Made by a program: the position numbers and the translations under genes. DNA of 64,000 nt. It comes from an uncultured Spirochaetaceae bacterium (GTDB lineage: Bacteria; Spirochaetota; Spirochaetia; Sphaerochaetales; Sphaerochaetaceae). Numbering within the stretch: position 1 is the first letter of the stretch; each line of letters begins with the position of its first letter. Positions 26,380-35,685 of the stretch are shown piece after piece. The stretch spans positions 1 to 64,000 of the forward strand of contig CALXYM010000010.1 of assembly GCA_944392965.1 (NCBI GenBank). The letters run 5' to 3'. Under the pieces are notes generated by a model, which worked only from the letters and a program-made list of their open reading frames with translations, was not told where the DNA came from and searched no databases.

Positions 26380-28593
26380 GTGGATCTTTTTGAATCCAGC
26401 ATAGACCATGAGAGTGAGCCACTTGCCAGCAGAATGAGGCCAAGGACGCTTGAAGAGTATGTCGGACAGGAGCATATCCTGGGTAAGGGACGGCTCTTAC
26501 GAAGGGCTATCCAGCTTGATCAGCTGTCATCCATAATATTCTACGGACCTCCAGGAACAGGAAAGACCACCCTGGCCAGGGTGATAGCCAATACGACAAA
26601 AAGCCATTTTTCGACGCTGAACGCGGTTCTCGCCGGGCTGAAAGAACTTGAAGTTGAAATAAACGCGGCAAGAGAGAGACGGAGTCTGCATGGAATCAAG
26701 ACAATCCTCTTCATTGATGAGGTACACCGCTGGAACAAGAGACAGCAGGATGCGCTCCTTCCATGGGTTGAGAATGGAACGGTAATTCTCATAGGTGCCA
26801 CGACGGAGAACCCATATTTTGAGGTGAATGCCGCACTGGTATCCCGTTCCAGGATATTCCAGCTGAGAAAACTGGAGGACAAGGACCTTGAGAAGATTGC
26901 AAGACAGGCTCTAGCAGACAGGGAGAGGGGATACGGGAAGTTTGATGTGGAATTTGAAGAAGGTGCACTTGAGCATCTCATCTCCGTCTCTGGAGGGGAT
27001 GCCAGAAGCCTTCTGAACGCGCTAGAACTCGCGGTTGAGACATCCGTTGAGAACTTTCCTCCTTTCGAAGGAACGAGGATATACATCTCAAAGGAGACAG
27101 CGGAGGAGTCGATACAGAAAAAAGCCGTCCTTTATGACAAGGAAGGTGACTACCACTTCGACGTGATCAGTGCATTCATAAAGAGTATAAGGGGAAGTGA
27201 TCCCGATGCAACCCTCTACTGGCTTGCACGCATGGTCGCCGCGGGAGAAGACCCACGATTCATCTTCCGGCGCATGCTCATAAGTGCTAGCGAGGATGTA
27301 GGCCTTGCAGATCCCGATGCGATACACATCGTCGAATCATGTGCCTCCGCTTTTGATAGGATCGGACTGCCTGAGGGAAGATTCCATCTTGCCCAGGCAG
27401 CACTGTACCTTGCGACAACGGAAAAGAGCAACTCCACACTTTCCTTTTTTGATGCACTTTCGGATGTGGAGAAGGAATCAAGGGATGATGTACCTAACCA
27501 CCTGAGAGATGACAGCAGGGACAAGGAGGGATTCGGCCATGGGAAAGGCTATCTATACCCCCACTCCTTCAAGGACCACTGGGTCGCACAGCAGTATCTT
27601 CCCTCTTCCCTTGTCGGAAAGATCTACTACCATCCGGGAAATCTTGGATATGAGAAGAGCATAAAGGACCGTGTCACCGAACACAGGATGGAACAGCTTG
27701 AAAGCATAAACATCGATGAGGGGAACGAGGTTCTGACATGGAGCCCCGAGGACAGGAGGAGAGACTTATGGCTTAACAGGGCAATGAGCCTGAGAAGCAT
27801 GGAATTAAGAAAGATAAGAGACAGGCTCTATGAGGGAATAACCATACCCCGGCATGCGAATGTTCTTATTATAAATGCAGGAACGGGAGTACTGCTCTAC
27901 CCTGCCATGAAGATGAATCCAGAGGGATCAAGTACTGCAATAGTAAGAAAGAAGGAAGAAAAGGATGCGCTTGAACACCTTTCAAATGAACTTGATGAAC
28001 TTCTGCGTCCATCCATCCTGATAGATCCTGAATACGTGAATGCCATTGACAGCCTGGATGAGGATATTGATTTCTCACTCATAGCAGCACGGGACATACT
28101 GATTGACTTGAATAAGGGAAAGATGATCTTAAAAAAGATAAGAGAGCTGGCCAATGACAAGACCGTCATCCTAATAGCAACGTCAATAGCAAGAAGATCT
28201 TCCCGTGTAAGTTCTTTCATAGAGGGTAAGCTGAAGGGAAAACTTGAAGATGCAGAGGAGAAGATATACTCATCTTCCTCTCTCTCAAACTGGGATGAAA
28301 AGGATCTGGAAAAACTTATAAGATCCTATTTCCCATCTGCCATGATCGAATACATGAACCTCAGTGAGACGAGACACATAGATGAGGCAGTTGCAAAAAC
28401 ATGGTGGAATAAATCCTACTCGAAATACCTTGACAAAACCCTCATGAACGACTTCGTATCCTCATTAAAAGAGAAGGATGTGCCGTTCAGATCAACATCT
28501 GCGATTATCAAGATAACGCCGGAGAAGAGGGAGATTGAAGGCGTGGATAGAAGCAATGAGGACTGGATGAGTGTTCATGAAAAAACAAAATAA
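26380..28593 (+). CDS. rarA: RarA/MgsA AAA+ ATPase with fused C-terminal domain
   Basis: A replication-associated recombination factor. The AAA+ core has Walker A GPPGTGKT (residues 56-63), Walker B ILFIDEVHRW, sensor GATTENPYFEVN and the RarA-type lid and tetramerisation region up to about residue 430 (LPSSLVGKIYYHPG). The family is usually about 440 residues; this protein has 737. The extra 300 residues include VLIINAGTGVLLYPAM at about 494, like motif I of a Rossmann-fold methyltransferase, although the acidic SAM-ribose ligand is not clear. GTG start, two bases after the lipoprotein stop, with a GGAGG site. Confidence 0.88.
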   Translation: MDLFESSIDHESEPLASRMRPRTLEEYVGQEHILGKGRLLRRAIQLDQLSSIIFYGPPGTGKTTLARVIANTTKSHFSTLNAVLAGLKELEVEINAARERRSLHGIKTILFIDEVHRWNKRQQDALLPWVENGTVILIGATTENPYFEVNAALVSRSRIFQLRKLEDKDLEKIARQALADRERGYGKFDVEFEEGALEHLISVSGGDARSLLNALELAVETSVENFPPFEGTRIYISKETAEESIQKKAVLYDKEGDYHFDVISAFIKSIRGSDPDATLYWLARMVAAGEDPRFIFRRMLISASEDVGLADPDAIHIVESCASAFDRIGLPEGRFHLAQAALYLATTEKSNSTLSFFDALSDVEKESRDDVPNHLRDDSRDKEGFGHGKGYLYPHSFKDHWVAQQYLPSSLVGKIYYHPGNLGYEKSIKDRVTEHRMEQLESINIDEGNEVLTWSPEDRRRDLWLNRAMSLRSMELRKIRDRLYEGITIPRHANVLIINAGTGVLLYPAMKMNPEGSSTAIVRKKEEKDALEHLSNELDELLRPSILIDPEYVNAIDSLDEDIDFSLIAARDILIDLNKGKMILKKIRELANDKTVILIATSIARRSSRVSSFIEGKLKGKLEDAEEKIYSSSSLSNWDEKDLEKLIRSYFPSAMIEYMNLSETRHIDEAVAKTWWNKSYSKYLDKTLMNDFVSSLKEKDVPFRSTSAIIKITPEKREIEGVDRSNEDWMSVHEKTK

Positions 28594-28597
28594 TAAA

Positions 28598-28618
28598 GCG
28601 TGAGCAATCTGCCCACGC
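28598..28618. terminator. Bidirectional terminator between rarA and the CBS-ACT gene
   Basis: A 7-bp stem (GCGTGGG/CTCACGC on the minus strand, one wobble) sits between two convergent genes. It is followed by TTTATTATTTT on the minus strand and ATTAAAAA on the plus strand. Confidence 0.6.
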
Positions 28619-28631
28619 ATTAAAAATGAAA

Positions 28632-29276
28632 TTAAACGTTATTCACATCCAGTATCGCCTTCACATGGGGCTTTAAGATTGAAAGGACCTTGTCAGTGTC
28701 GTCAGTGGCGACTTTGACCGTACATATCCTGTTTGTCGGATCCGTTCCCATGAATGTTCCAAACGAGATGATATCAAGTCCCGCATTCGCAACATCCTTT
28801 GATATGTCTGCGATAAGACCGGGTTTATCATCAACAAGAAAGCTAACCCTCGCACCTTTTGTTCTCGCACCGAAAAGCTCTATGAGGATCTTAAAAAGAT
28901 CGCTCTTACTGACAATGCCGACAAGACGTCCATCTTCCACGACAGGAAGGCAGGAGAGATCCTGATCAACCATTATCCTGGCAGCCTCCTCCACAGGGAT
29001 ATCCTTTGATACCGTGACAGGGTTCTTAGTCATGAGCTTGCGCACCGTGAGCTGGCTTAGAAGATATGCCATCTCATGAATTGAGAGACTTGATGCGGGA
29101 GATGGGGATGCATACAGTATGTCCTTCTCGCTTATAACCCCAACGAGTTTCTTATCCTTATCAAGAACGGGTAGGCGGTGAACCTTCTCCCTCTTCATGA
29201 GCTCGGAAGCCTCCACAACACTCGCATCAGGTGATATCGTTACCGGATTAAGGGTCATTCTACGCTCTATAGTCAT
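28632..29276 (-). CDS. CBS-pair plus ACT domain protein (AcuB-like)
   Basis: A 214-residue soluble protein with two CBS repeats (about 3-60 and 75-130; LMTKNPVTVSKDIPVEEAARIM) and a C-terminal ACT-like domain (about 138-210; VSFLVDDKPGLIADISKDVANAGLDI). CBS pairs bind adenosyl nucleotides, and ACT domains commonly bind amino acids. The ATG at 29276 gives the standard AcuB-like start. It lies 53 bases after livF in the same direction, so it may sense the amino acids this transporter brings in. Confidence 0.85.
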   Translation of the reverse strand: MTIERRMTLNPVTISPDASVVEASELMKREKVHRLPVLDKDKKLVGVISEKDILYASPSPASSLSIHEMAYLLSQLTVRKLMTKNPVTVSKDIPVEEAARIMVDQDLSCLPVVEDGRLVGIVSKSDLFKILIELFGARTKGARVSFLVDDKPGLIADISKDVANAGLDIISFGTFMGTDPTNRICTVKVATDDTDKVLSILKPHVKAILDVNNV

Positions 29277-29329
29277 ATTGTCCTCCTGTCTTTTATCATA
29301 CACCAAAAGGTGCTTTTTCTGTTAATTTT

Positions 29330-30064
29330 TCATTCTCCCAGATAAGCTGCTTTTACCTTCTCGTTGTTGAGAAGATTCTCACTGGTATCGGAGAGAACGA
29401 TATTCCCCGTCTCTATGACATAGCCTGTCGTTGAGTTTTTAAGGGCCATCCTCGCATTCTGCTCTACAAGGAAGACCGTAACCTTATCCTCTTCGTTAAT
29501 CTTCCTTATCTTATGGAAGATATCCTGAACGATGAGAGGAGCAAGTCCAAGTCCCGGTTCATCGAGAAGGAGCAGTTTCGGAGATGACATGAGTGCCCGT
29601 GCAATGGCCATCATCTGCTGCTCTCCTCCCGAAAGACTCCTTGTTTTCTGCTTCCTCCTCTGAGAGAGAATAGGAAAGAAATCGAACATCTCCTCCTTCT
29701 TCCTGTCTATCTCCTTCGAATCCCTTACGAGGAATGCCCCCATATCGAGATTCTCCTCAACCGTCATATCGGCGAAAACGTGTCTGCCCTCAGGAACGAG
29801 TGCCATGCCAAGCGATGCGAGCTGATGGGTGGTCCTACCATGCTTTTTCGTGCTGCATATCTCATTTCCTTCAAACGTGATCGATCCAGATGAGAGAGGG
29901 ACTTGGGCCATGACAGCCTTCAACAGTGTACTCTTACCTGCTCCATTCGCACCGATGAGAGATACGATATCTCCCCTTTTAACAGACATCGAAACCTCAT
30001 GAAGGGCTTCGATCGAGCCGTATTTAACGCTTATTCCATCAATCGTTAACAGTGTGTCGCTCAT
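29330..30064 (-). CDS. livF: Branched-chain amino-acid ABC ATPase LivF
   Basis: A 244-residue ABC ATPase with Walker A GANGAGKST, the LivF-typical GRHVFADMTVEENLDMGA Q-loop region, signature LSGGEQQM and Walker B LLLLDEPGLGLAP. It pairs with LivG to power import through LivHM. Its start overlaps the livG stop (ATGA). Confidence 0.95.
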   Translation of the reverse strand: MSDTLLTIDGISVKYGSIEALHEVSMSVKRGDIVSLIGANGAGKSTLLKAVMAQVPLSSGSITFEGNEICSTKKHGRTTHQLASLGMALVPEGRHVFADMTVEENLDMGAFLVRDSKEIDRKKEEMFDFFPILSQRRKQKTRSLSGGEQQMMAIARALMSSPKLLLLDEPGLGLAPLIVQDIFHKIRKINEEDKVTVFLVEQNARMALKNSTTGYVIETGNIVLSDTSENLLNNEKVKAAYLGE

Positions 30065-30843
30065 CAGTCCTCCTCCCTTCCAAGGTATGCCTCGATAACC
30101 AGAGGATCATTCTTGATCTCCTCGGGACTTCCTTCGGCTATCTTCTGACCAAAACTCAGAACGGTGATGTTATCGCAGATGTTCATTACCAGCTTCATGT
30201 CATGCTCAATAAGGACAACGGTTATTCCATGCTTCTTTATCTTATCGACAATAAACATCAGATGTTCAGTCTCGGCGGGGTTCATTCCCGCAGCAGGTTC
30301 ATCAAGGAAGAGCACCTTGGGCTCCGCGGCAAGGGCACGTGCTATTTCAAGCTCCCTCTGCCTGCCATATGGAAGATTACGTGCAAACTCCTGAGCCTCA
30401 TCCTCCATGTCAAAGAAACGGAGCCATTCAAGAGCTTTCAGATAAAGCTCCTTATTCTCCTGTCTTGCGAGGAAATAGCTCTTGAAAGCCTGAGAGAAAC
30501 GAGCCTTGAAAGGATCCTTTCCGACTTTGAAATGGAGTCCCATCATGACATTCTCAACCACAGTAAGCTCCTTATAAAGCCTGATGTTCTGGAACGTCCT
30601 GGCAATGCCGAGGCGACTTATCTTCCAGGCAGGAAGCCCTGTGATATCCTTTCCATCAAAGATGATCTTTCCACGAGATGGTTTATCCATACCCGTAATT
30701 TGATTAAACAATGTCGTCTTACCCGCTCCATTAGGACCGATAAGACCATTGACCATACCCTCATATACGGAGAAGTTGACATCATTTACGGCAACGACGC
30801 CACCGAATATCCTGGAAAGGTTCTGAGTCTCAAGTATCTTCAT
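30064..30843 (-). CDS. livG: Branched-chain amino-acid ABC ATPase LivG
   Basis: A 259-residue ABC ATPase: Walker A GPNGAGKTT, LGIARTFQNIRLY after the Q-loop, signature LPYGRQRELEIA (the degenerate signature usual for LivG), and Walker B VLFLDEPAAGMNP. It overlaps livM upstream and livF downstream by four bases each. Confidence 0.95.
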   Translation of the reverse strand: MKILETQNLSRIFGGVVAVNDVNFSVYEGMVNGLIGPNGAGKTTLFNQITGMDKPSRGKIIFDGKDITGLPAWKISRLGIARTFQNIRLYKELTVVENVMMGLHFKVGKDPFKARFSQAFKSYFLARQENKELYLKALEWLRFFDMEDEAQEFARNLPYGRQRELEIARALAAEPKVLFLDEPAAGMNPAETEHLMFIVDKIKKHGITVVLIEHDMKLVMNICDNITVLSFGQKIAEGSPEEIKNDPLVIEAYLGREED

Positions 30844-31781
30844 GCCCTACCCCCTTTCTTCTCAGGATTTCTTTTAAAGAATCCGACAAGTCTCTCCTTC
30901 GTCGATCTGGGATCGCCATAGCGGTATTTGTCCCTTCCAAGGAGCCCCTGGGGCCTCCAGATCATGAGGACCACAAGACAAAGTCCATAGATGATCTGTG
31001 TAGCCTGCGCGGGTATCACGCTCGAAAGTCCCACAAGCTGAGGAAAATACGAGATGAACTGCACGATGAGTGCACCGAGGATTACGGCCTTGCCGTTACC
31101 CATTCCACCAAGGACAACCATGCATAGTACCATTACCGATACCATGAAGGTAAAAGAAGATGGATTTACTGTCTGTGTGTAAGCCGTCATGAAACATCCG
31201 GCGACACCCCCGATGGCTGCACCTAGGACGAATGCGCCGATCTTATATTTGGTGACGTTTATTCCGTTCGACTGTGCAGCGACCTCATCCTCCCTGATAG
31301 CCGCCATGGCACGACCAAGCCTGCTATGAGCAAGCTGCTGGAACAGGATATAGAAGATAAGGACGAATGCCCAGATAAGTAGGATGAACTGCACCTTGTT
31401 ACGTGCACTGAACTGGTAACCAAAGAGCATCGCACGTGGGACAGACTGATATCCTACCGGATTGAGGTTTGTTGCGACGGTTCTGATAATCTCACCAAGT
31501 CCTAACGTAGCGATACAGAGGTAATCTCCTTTCAGACGGAGCGTCGGAACGCCGATTAAGAAACCGAGAATGCCAGAAGCGATTGCAGCAATCGGCAGGG
31601 AAGCCCAGAATGAGAAGCCGAAGTCCTTGCAGAGGATCGCAGTCGCATAGCTACCAATGCAGAAAAAACCAGCATGGCAGAGGCTGAGCATACCAGTATA
31701 GCCTGTGATACAGTTCTGTCCTATAGCCATAAGCGCATAGATTCCAGCATATATTATTATGAGTTGTAAGAAATTAACCAT
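30840..31781 (-). CDS. livM: Branched-chain amino-acid ABC permease LivM
   Basis: A 313-residue permease with about eight to ten membrane helices and the family motif SLCHAGFFCIGSYATAIL near the N-terminus plus AIREDEVAAQSNGI (EAA-like loop). The frame is open to 31832, but the ATG at 31781 is one base past the livH stop and gives the usual N-terminus. Confidence 0.94.
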   Translation of the reverse strand: MVNFLQLIIIYAGIYALMAIGQNCITGYTGMLSLCHAGFFCIGSYATAILCKDFGFSFWASLPIAAIASGILGFLIGVPTLRLKGDYLCIATLGLGEIIRTVATNLNPVGYQSVPRAMLFGYQFSARNKVQFILLIWAFVLIFYILFQQLAHSRLGRAMAAIREDEVAAQSNGINVTKYKIGAFVLGAAIGGVAGCFMTAYTQTVNPSSFTFMVSVMVLCMVVLGGMGNGKAVILGALIVQFISYFPQLVGLSSVIPAQATQIIYGLCLVVLMIWRPQGLLGRDKYRYGDPRSTKERLVGFFKRNPEKKGGRA

Positions 31782-31782
31782 A

Positions 31783-32703
31783 TCAGACCTTCTCCCTCTC
31801 GTTCTTACCGAGGATGCCATCAGGTTTAACAAGCAATATTATGATGAGGACTGCGAATGCTATGGCATCACGCAATGAGCTTGGAATACCGAGTAATGGT
31901 GCTCCGACGGACTCAAGGATACCTAGGATTATCCCACCTAGCATCGCCCCCTGTATGTTTCCAATTCCTCCGATGACGGCGGCTACGAATGCCTTAAGAC
32001 CGGTCATCGTTCCCATGCTCGCAGAAACGCGGAAATCGAAGGATGCGAGTATTCCTCCGACGGCGGCAAGAGCCGATCCGATTGCGAATGTCATAGATAT
32101 CACGTGGTTTACATCTATACCCATGAGCTCACTGGTTGGCTGATCAAGGCTCGTGGCCCTCATCGCCTTACCCATCCTCGTCTTATTAACAAAGGATGTA
32201 AGAACAATCATCATTATGATTGATACTACGATTGTAAGTATCTGGTGTGGTGTGATTGAAAGTCCCGCGATAACGATCGGGGTATCATCAAAAGGATAAG
32301 GGAATCTCCTTGACTGTGTCCCGAAAATCCAAGCCGCGCCGTTACTCAGGATGAAGGAGACTCCGATTGCGGACAATAACGGTGCAAGGCGGTTCGCGTT
32401 TCTCAGCGGCTTATAAGCCACCTTCTCTATGAACATTCCCAGGATGGCACAGAATGCCATACTGACAAGCATGGCAAGGAAGAACGCGATGAGCATCCAT
32501 GCCCCGTTCGTACTGTCTCCAAGCAGGGCCGTATAGGTCAGGAGACCCGTATAAGCACCAACCATCAGGATATCGCCATGAGCGAAGTTTATGAATTTCA
32601 ATATTCCATATACCATGGTATATCCAAGTGCGATGAGTGCATAAATCGCCCCAAGTGTTATACCATTCAGGAAGTACTGAAGATACTGGATAAGAGTAGT
32701 CAA
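31783..32703 (-). CDS. livH: Branched-chain amino-acid ABC permease LivH
   Basis: A 306-residue permease beginning LNGITLGAIYALIALGYTMVYGILKFINFAHGD, the standard LivH start, with the RATSLDQPTSELMGID cytoplasmic loop that contacts the ATPases. It follows livK after a 79-base gap holding a hairpin. Confidence 0.95.
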   Translation of the reverse strand: MTTLIQYLQYFLNGITLGAIYALIALGYTMVYGILKFINFAHGDILMVGAYTGLLTYTALLGDSTNGAWMLIAFFLAMLVSMAFCAILGMFIEKVAYKPLRNANRLAPLLSAIGVSFILSNGAAWIFGTQSRRFPYPFDDTPIVIAGLSITPHQILTIVVSIIMMIVLTSFVNKTRMGKAMRATSLDQPTSELMGIDVNHVISMTFAIGSALAAVGGILASFDFRVSASMGTMTGLKAFVAAVIGGIGNIQGAMLGGIILGILESVGAPLLGIPSSLRDAIAFAVLIIILLVKPDGILGKNEREKV

Positions 32704-32739
32704 GGTAACATCCTCCCAATTTAGTTATAAATGACTAAG

Positions 32740-32760
32740 CTGCCCGGGGATGCCGGACAG
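32740..32760 (-). other. Intergenic hairpin between livK and livH
   Basis: CTGTCCGG-CATCC-CCGGGCAG forms an 8-bp GC-rich stem with one wobble on the minus strand and no T run. It probably protects the livK message or slows read-through, so that more binding protein than permease is made. That is inference from a common arrangement. Confidence 0.6.
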
Positions 32761-32782
32761 CCGTTGTCAAGCCTTCTATATA

Positions 32783-33979
32783 TTAGTCTACCTGAACGAT
32801 ATGATTGTCAACAACCTGGAACGAACCAAGATATATCGGAGTCTGGTTTTCTACCCTGTATACGCCCTGGCTTGCGACCATATCACCGTTAGCAGCGAAA
32901 TTGATCGTACCGTTAGCACCTTGGAAATCATCAGTGGCCTTCATCTCATCGTTCACCATGCTTCTGAAAGCATCGATGTCTGAGAGGGCTCCACCATTTT
33001 CAAAAACCCTGGTAACCGCATCACGGAGGATGTACATCGCATCGTAGGAGTTAGTTGCGAAGCTGTCTGGAGCATCACCATTGTATGCAGCTGAATATGC
33101 TTCCTGGAAATCAGAAAGAAGAGTGGATGCCTCAGCCTGTGCAGGACCTACATAGATTACTCCTTCTGTGAAATCACCGGCGAGGTTATAGATCTCAGGA
33201 TCGGAGAAACCATCGGAGGAGAGGAATGGAATGGACATTCCAAGCTGAGATGCCTGCTCAAGGATCTGAGCGTCCTCAACAGTATAGTTAGGAATATAGA
33301 TAGCCTCTGGATTGGTGCTTCTAATCTCACCAAGCTGTGTTCTGAAATCCCTGTCACCTACCATACAGGTCTGCATGCTAGTGATGGTTCCACCAAGCGC
33401 GGTAAAGATTTCCTCAACACCCTCAGCAAGTCCCTGGCTGTAATCATTCATAGCATAAAGACATGCAATGCTTCTGTAACCGAGAACCTCATAGAAATAA
33501 TGGGCTGCGACCTCTGACTGCAGGGAATCGGAAGGAACTGTCCTGTATACCCAGTTTCCAACTGATGTGACATCCTTGTGAGTGGCGCTAGGGGTAATCA
33601 TGACGATTCCATCTTCATAACAGCGCTGAGCCACGGCAAGAGCTGGAGATGTGAAAACAGGTCCGATGATAGCCACAACATTGTCCGTATAGGCAAGTTT
33701 CTCATAACTTGAGATAGCCCTGTCAACAGCTCCCTGACTATCCTCTGCGATCAGCTGAAGCTGCATTCCATTGATTCCACCAGCTTCATTGATCTCGTTT
33801 ATTGCGAGGCGAGCCGCGTTTGAACACCTTATTCCATAGTTAGCATTATCCCCTGTGAGAGGTCCGATAAATCCAATCTTGATTACATTGGCATCCTCTT
33901 CACTAGCGCCGCCCGCGCTCACGGAGAACACCGCTAGAAGAGCAACCAAAGCAAGAACTAATACATTCTTCATTCTCAT
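32783..33979 (-). CDS. livK: Branched-chain amino-acid ABC binding protein LivK
   Basis: A 398-residue type I periplasmic binding protein of the Leu/Ile/Val family (IKIGFIGPLTGDNANYG at the mature N-terminus, VAIIGPVFTSPALAVA, GVIYVGPAQAEAS). It carries a Sec signal ending SVSAGGASEE with no lipobox cysteine, a pattern shared with the sugar-binding protein at 53.7 kb. An AGGG site precedes the ATG. First gene of the liv operon. Confidence 0.93.
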   Translation of the reverse strand: MRMKNVLVLALVALLAVFSVSAGGASEEDANVIKIGFIGPLTGDNANYGIRCSNAARLAINEINEAGGINGMQLQLIAEDSQGAVDRAISSYEKLAYTDNVVAIIGPVFTSPALAVAQRCYEDGIVMITPSATHKDVTSVGNWVYRTVPSDSLQSEVAAHYFYEVLGYRSIACLYAMNDYSQGLAEGVEEIFTALGGTITSMQTCMVGDRDFRTQLGEIRSTNPEAIYIPNYTVEDAQILEQASQLGMSIPFLSSDGFSDPEIYNLAGDFTEGVIYVGPAQAEASTLLSDFQEAYSAAYNGDAPDSFATNSYDAMYILRDAVTRVFENGGALSDIDAFRSMVNDEMKATDDFQGANGTINFAANGDMVASQGVYRVENQTPIYLGSFQVVDNHIVQVD

Positions 33980-34215
33980 ATTAACCCTCCAAGTAATATG
34001 AATCTCTTATTATGCCTAAAATATATACAATATAATGAATATTTATACAATGCATATTCCCCGAAGAAAACATCATCTTTTCATAAAAATTTCACAGTAT
34101 GCGAATAACTCTTAAAATGGAAATAAATTAGATTCATAAAAAAACGAAAAGTTTTCTACAAAAGAGAGAAATCTACCCTAAATACCATCTAGAACACGAG
34201 GGAAAAACCTAGCCA

Positions 34216-34740
34216 TCATCCCCTTTTATTAATGGAATAGAGAAAATGCGGTACATCCCCATTATAGTATCTGGCAAGAAATTCATCCTCCCTTCTCATT
34301 CCTACGCTCTCAGCAACCCTGATGGATGGGATATTATCAAATTTAATGATTGAATGGACTTTTTCATACCCTAGAACATCGAAAGCGTATTTCAAACAAC
34401 CTCTTACTGCTTCCCTGGCGTAACCGTGATGCCAGAATTTCTCTTTGAAAAGATATCCGACCTCCAGAACCTCAATTTCCCTATACGGTTGCATCGTAAG
34501 ACCGGACTGTCCGATCATCCGATCCGAATCCTTCGCGATAACGGCCCAGAGTCCAAAGCCATAATGCTCATATCTCTTTTTCTGTCGGTCAAGCCAGTTT
34601 TTTACATCATCATCAGAGAAATCATGTTCATAAGCATACATAACACTTGGATTTTTCAGCATTTCCGCCAAATCCAGGATATCATCATCTCTCATCTTCC
34701 TTAGTCCCAGCCGTTCAGTCTCTATAATCCAATCGCCCAT
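34216..34740 (-). CDS. GNAT N-acetyltransferase (RimJ/RimL type)
   Basis: A 174-residue acetyltransferase with the RimJ/L layout: ETERLGLRKMRDDDI at the start, EVGYLFKEKFWHHGYAREAVRGCLKYAF (acetyl-CoA loop), and NIPSIRVAESVGMRRE. The AAGGGGAG site fixes the ATG at 34740 and not the upstream 34770. Substrate unknown. It follows a methyltransferase gene by 26 bases and is probably in the same operon. Confidence 0.88.
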   Translation of the reverse strand: MGDWIIETERLGLRKMRDDDILDLAEMLKNPSVMYAYEHDFSDDDVKNWLDRQKKRYEHYGFGLWAVIAKDSDRMIGQSGLTMQPYREIEVLEVGYLFKEKFWHHGYAREAVRGCLKYAFDVLGYEKVHSIIKFDNIPSIRVAESVGMRREDEFLARYYNGDVPHFLYSINKRG

Positions 34741-34766
34741 TTTACTCCCCTTAAAATGAACAGAAC

Positions 34767-35492
34767 TCAAGAATAATCCTTTCTTGCCCTGACTATCAGG
34801 AACGTAGGACGGACAAGATCCTTTTCCAAGGAAGGAAGTTCCCTTATCGCATCATCAGAGGGAACAGGTTCTAGAATCCTTTCTATAAAGAATCCGTTAT
34901 TCGAGATGCTGTTGATTATGCTGGAAAGCCTTCTATGATAGCTGACGACCTTCTCCTTAAACCATCTGCCCTCTCTCCTTCCCTCCTCCGGGTAGGAAGT
35001 GAATGCGAAATAGTCACCCTCGAAATAACCATTATAAGAGGGACTTGCCGTGACAAACGGGTGCATCTGGGAAAAAAGAAGAATTCCTCCGGGGTTCAAA
35101 AGTCTGTTTATGTTCTTTAAAAGCCTATCAAAATCCTCTATATAGTGGAAAACGAGAGAGGAATATGCCAAGTCAAAAGAACCGGAAAGAGATGACAGAT
35201 CATCAAGATTGAGGCGAAGATATTCTATCCCCTCTCCCCCATTATCCTCCATTGCCCTTCTAATCATGTTCTCAGAGGAATCGATGCCAAGATAGGAGGA
35301 GGCTCCCCGATCAAGAAACTCATGGGCATAGGAACCGTAACCACAACCAAGATCAATGACACTTTTCCCCTTCAATGCAGGAAGCAGAGAACACATTCCA
35401 GGGTGTTCCAGAAGATCATTATGGTTGTAATCCTTTCTAAGCTCCATGTATTTGGAGAAGAAAGATGGATTATCAAAGACGTTACGGCTCAT
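34767..35492 (-). CDS. Class I SAM-dependent methyltransferase
   Basis: A 241-residue methyltransferase with motif I VIDLGCGYGSYAHEF, motif II LGIDSSENMI, and FDLAYSSLVFHYIEDF (post I to motif IV). The start MSRNVFDNPSFF at 35492 matches the common N-terminus of this small-molecule methyltransferase group; upstream codons are hydrophobic and unlikely. Substrate unknown. Confidence 0.85.
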   Translation of the reverse strand: MSRNVFDNPSFFSKYMELRKDYNHNDLLEHPGMCSLLPALKGKSVIDLGCGYGSYAHEFLDRGASSYLGIDSSENMIRRAMEDNGGEGIEYLRLNLDDLSSLSGSFDLAYSSLVFHYIEDFDRLLKNINRLLNPGGILLFSQMHPFVTASPSYNGYFEGDYFAFTSYPEEGRREGRWFKEKVVSYHRRLSSIINSISNNGFFIERILEPVPSDDAIRELPSLEKDLVRPTFLIVRARKDYS

Positions 35493-35685
35493 AATTCCGA
35501 TTATAAAGAAGAGAGTTTTTTTTGAACATGTCAAAGAGGCCGATTTCATCAACAAAACAGGATGATCCGACACCTTTTCTTTCCGTTATCTCCGTTCGAC
35601 ATCAAATCCATAGCAATAAAAATGAAACGTTAACGCAATGTAAGAGAAAAACAAAAGTGGAAACTGAAAAAGAAGAGGAAGGAAG

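Noticed and set aside
30052-30921. A 289-codon plus-strand frame
   Set aside because: It is antisense to livG and reflects codon bias on the opposite strand.
34080-34215. Possible terminator or small RNA upstream of livK
   Set aside because: Only a short imperfect AAAACGAAAAGTTTTC repeat in A/T-rich DNA, too weak to support a feature.
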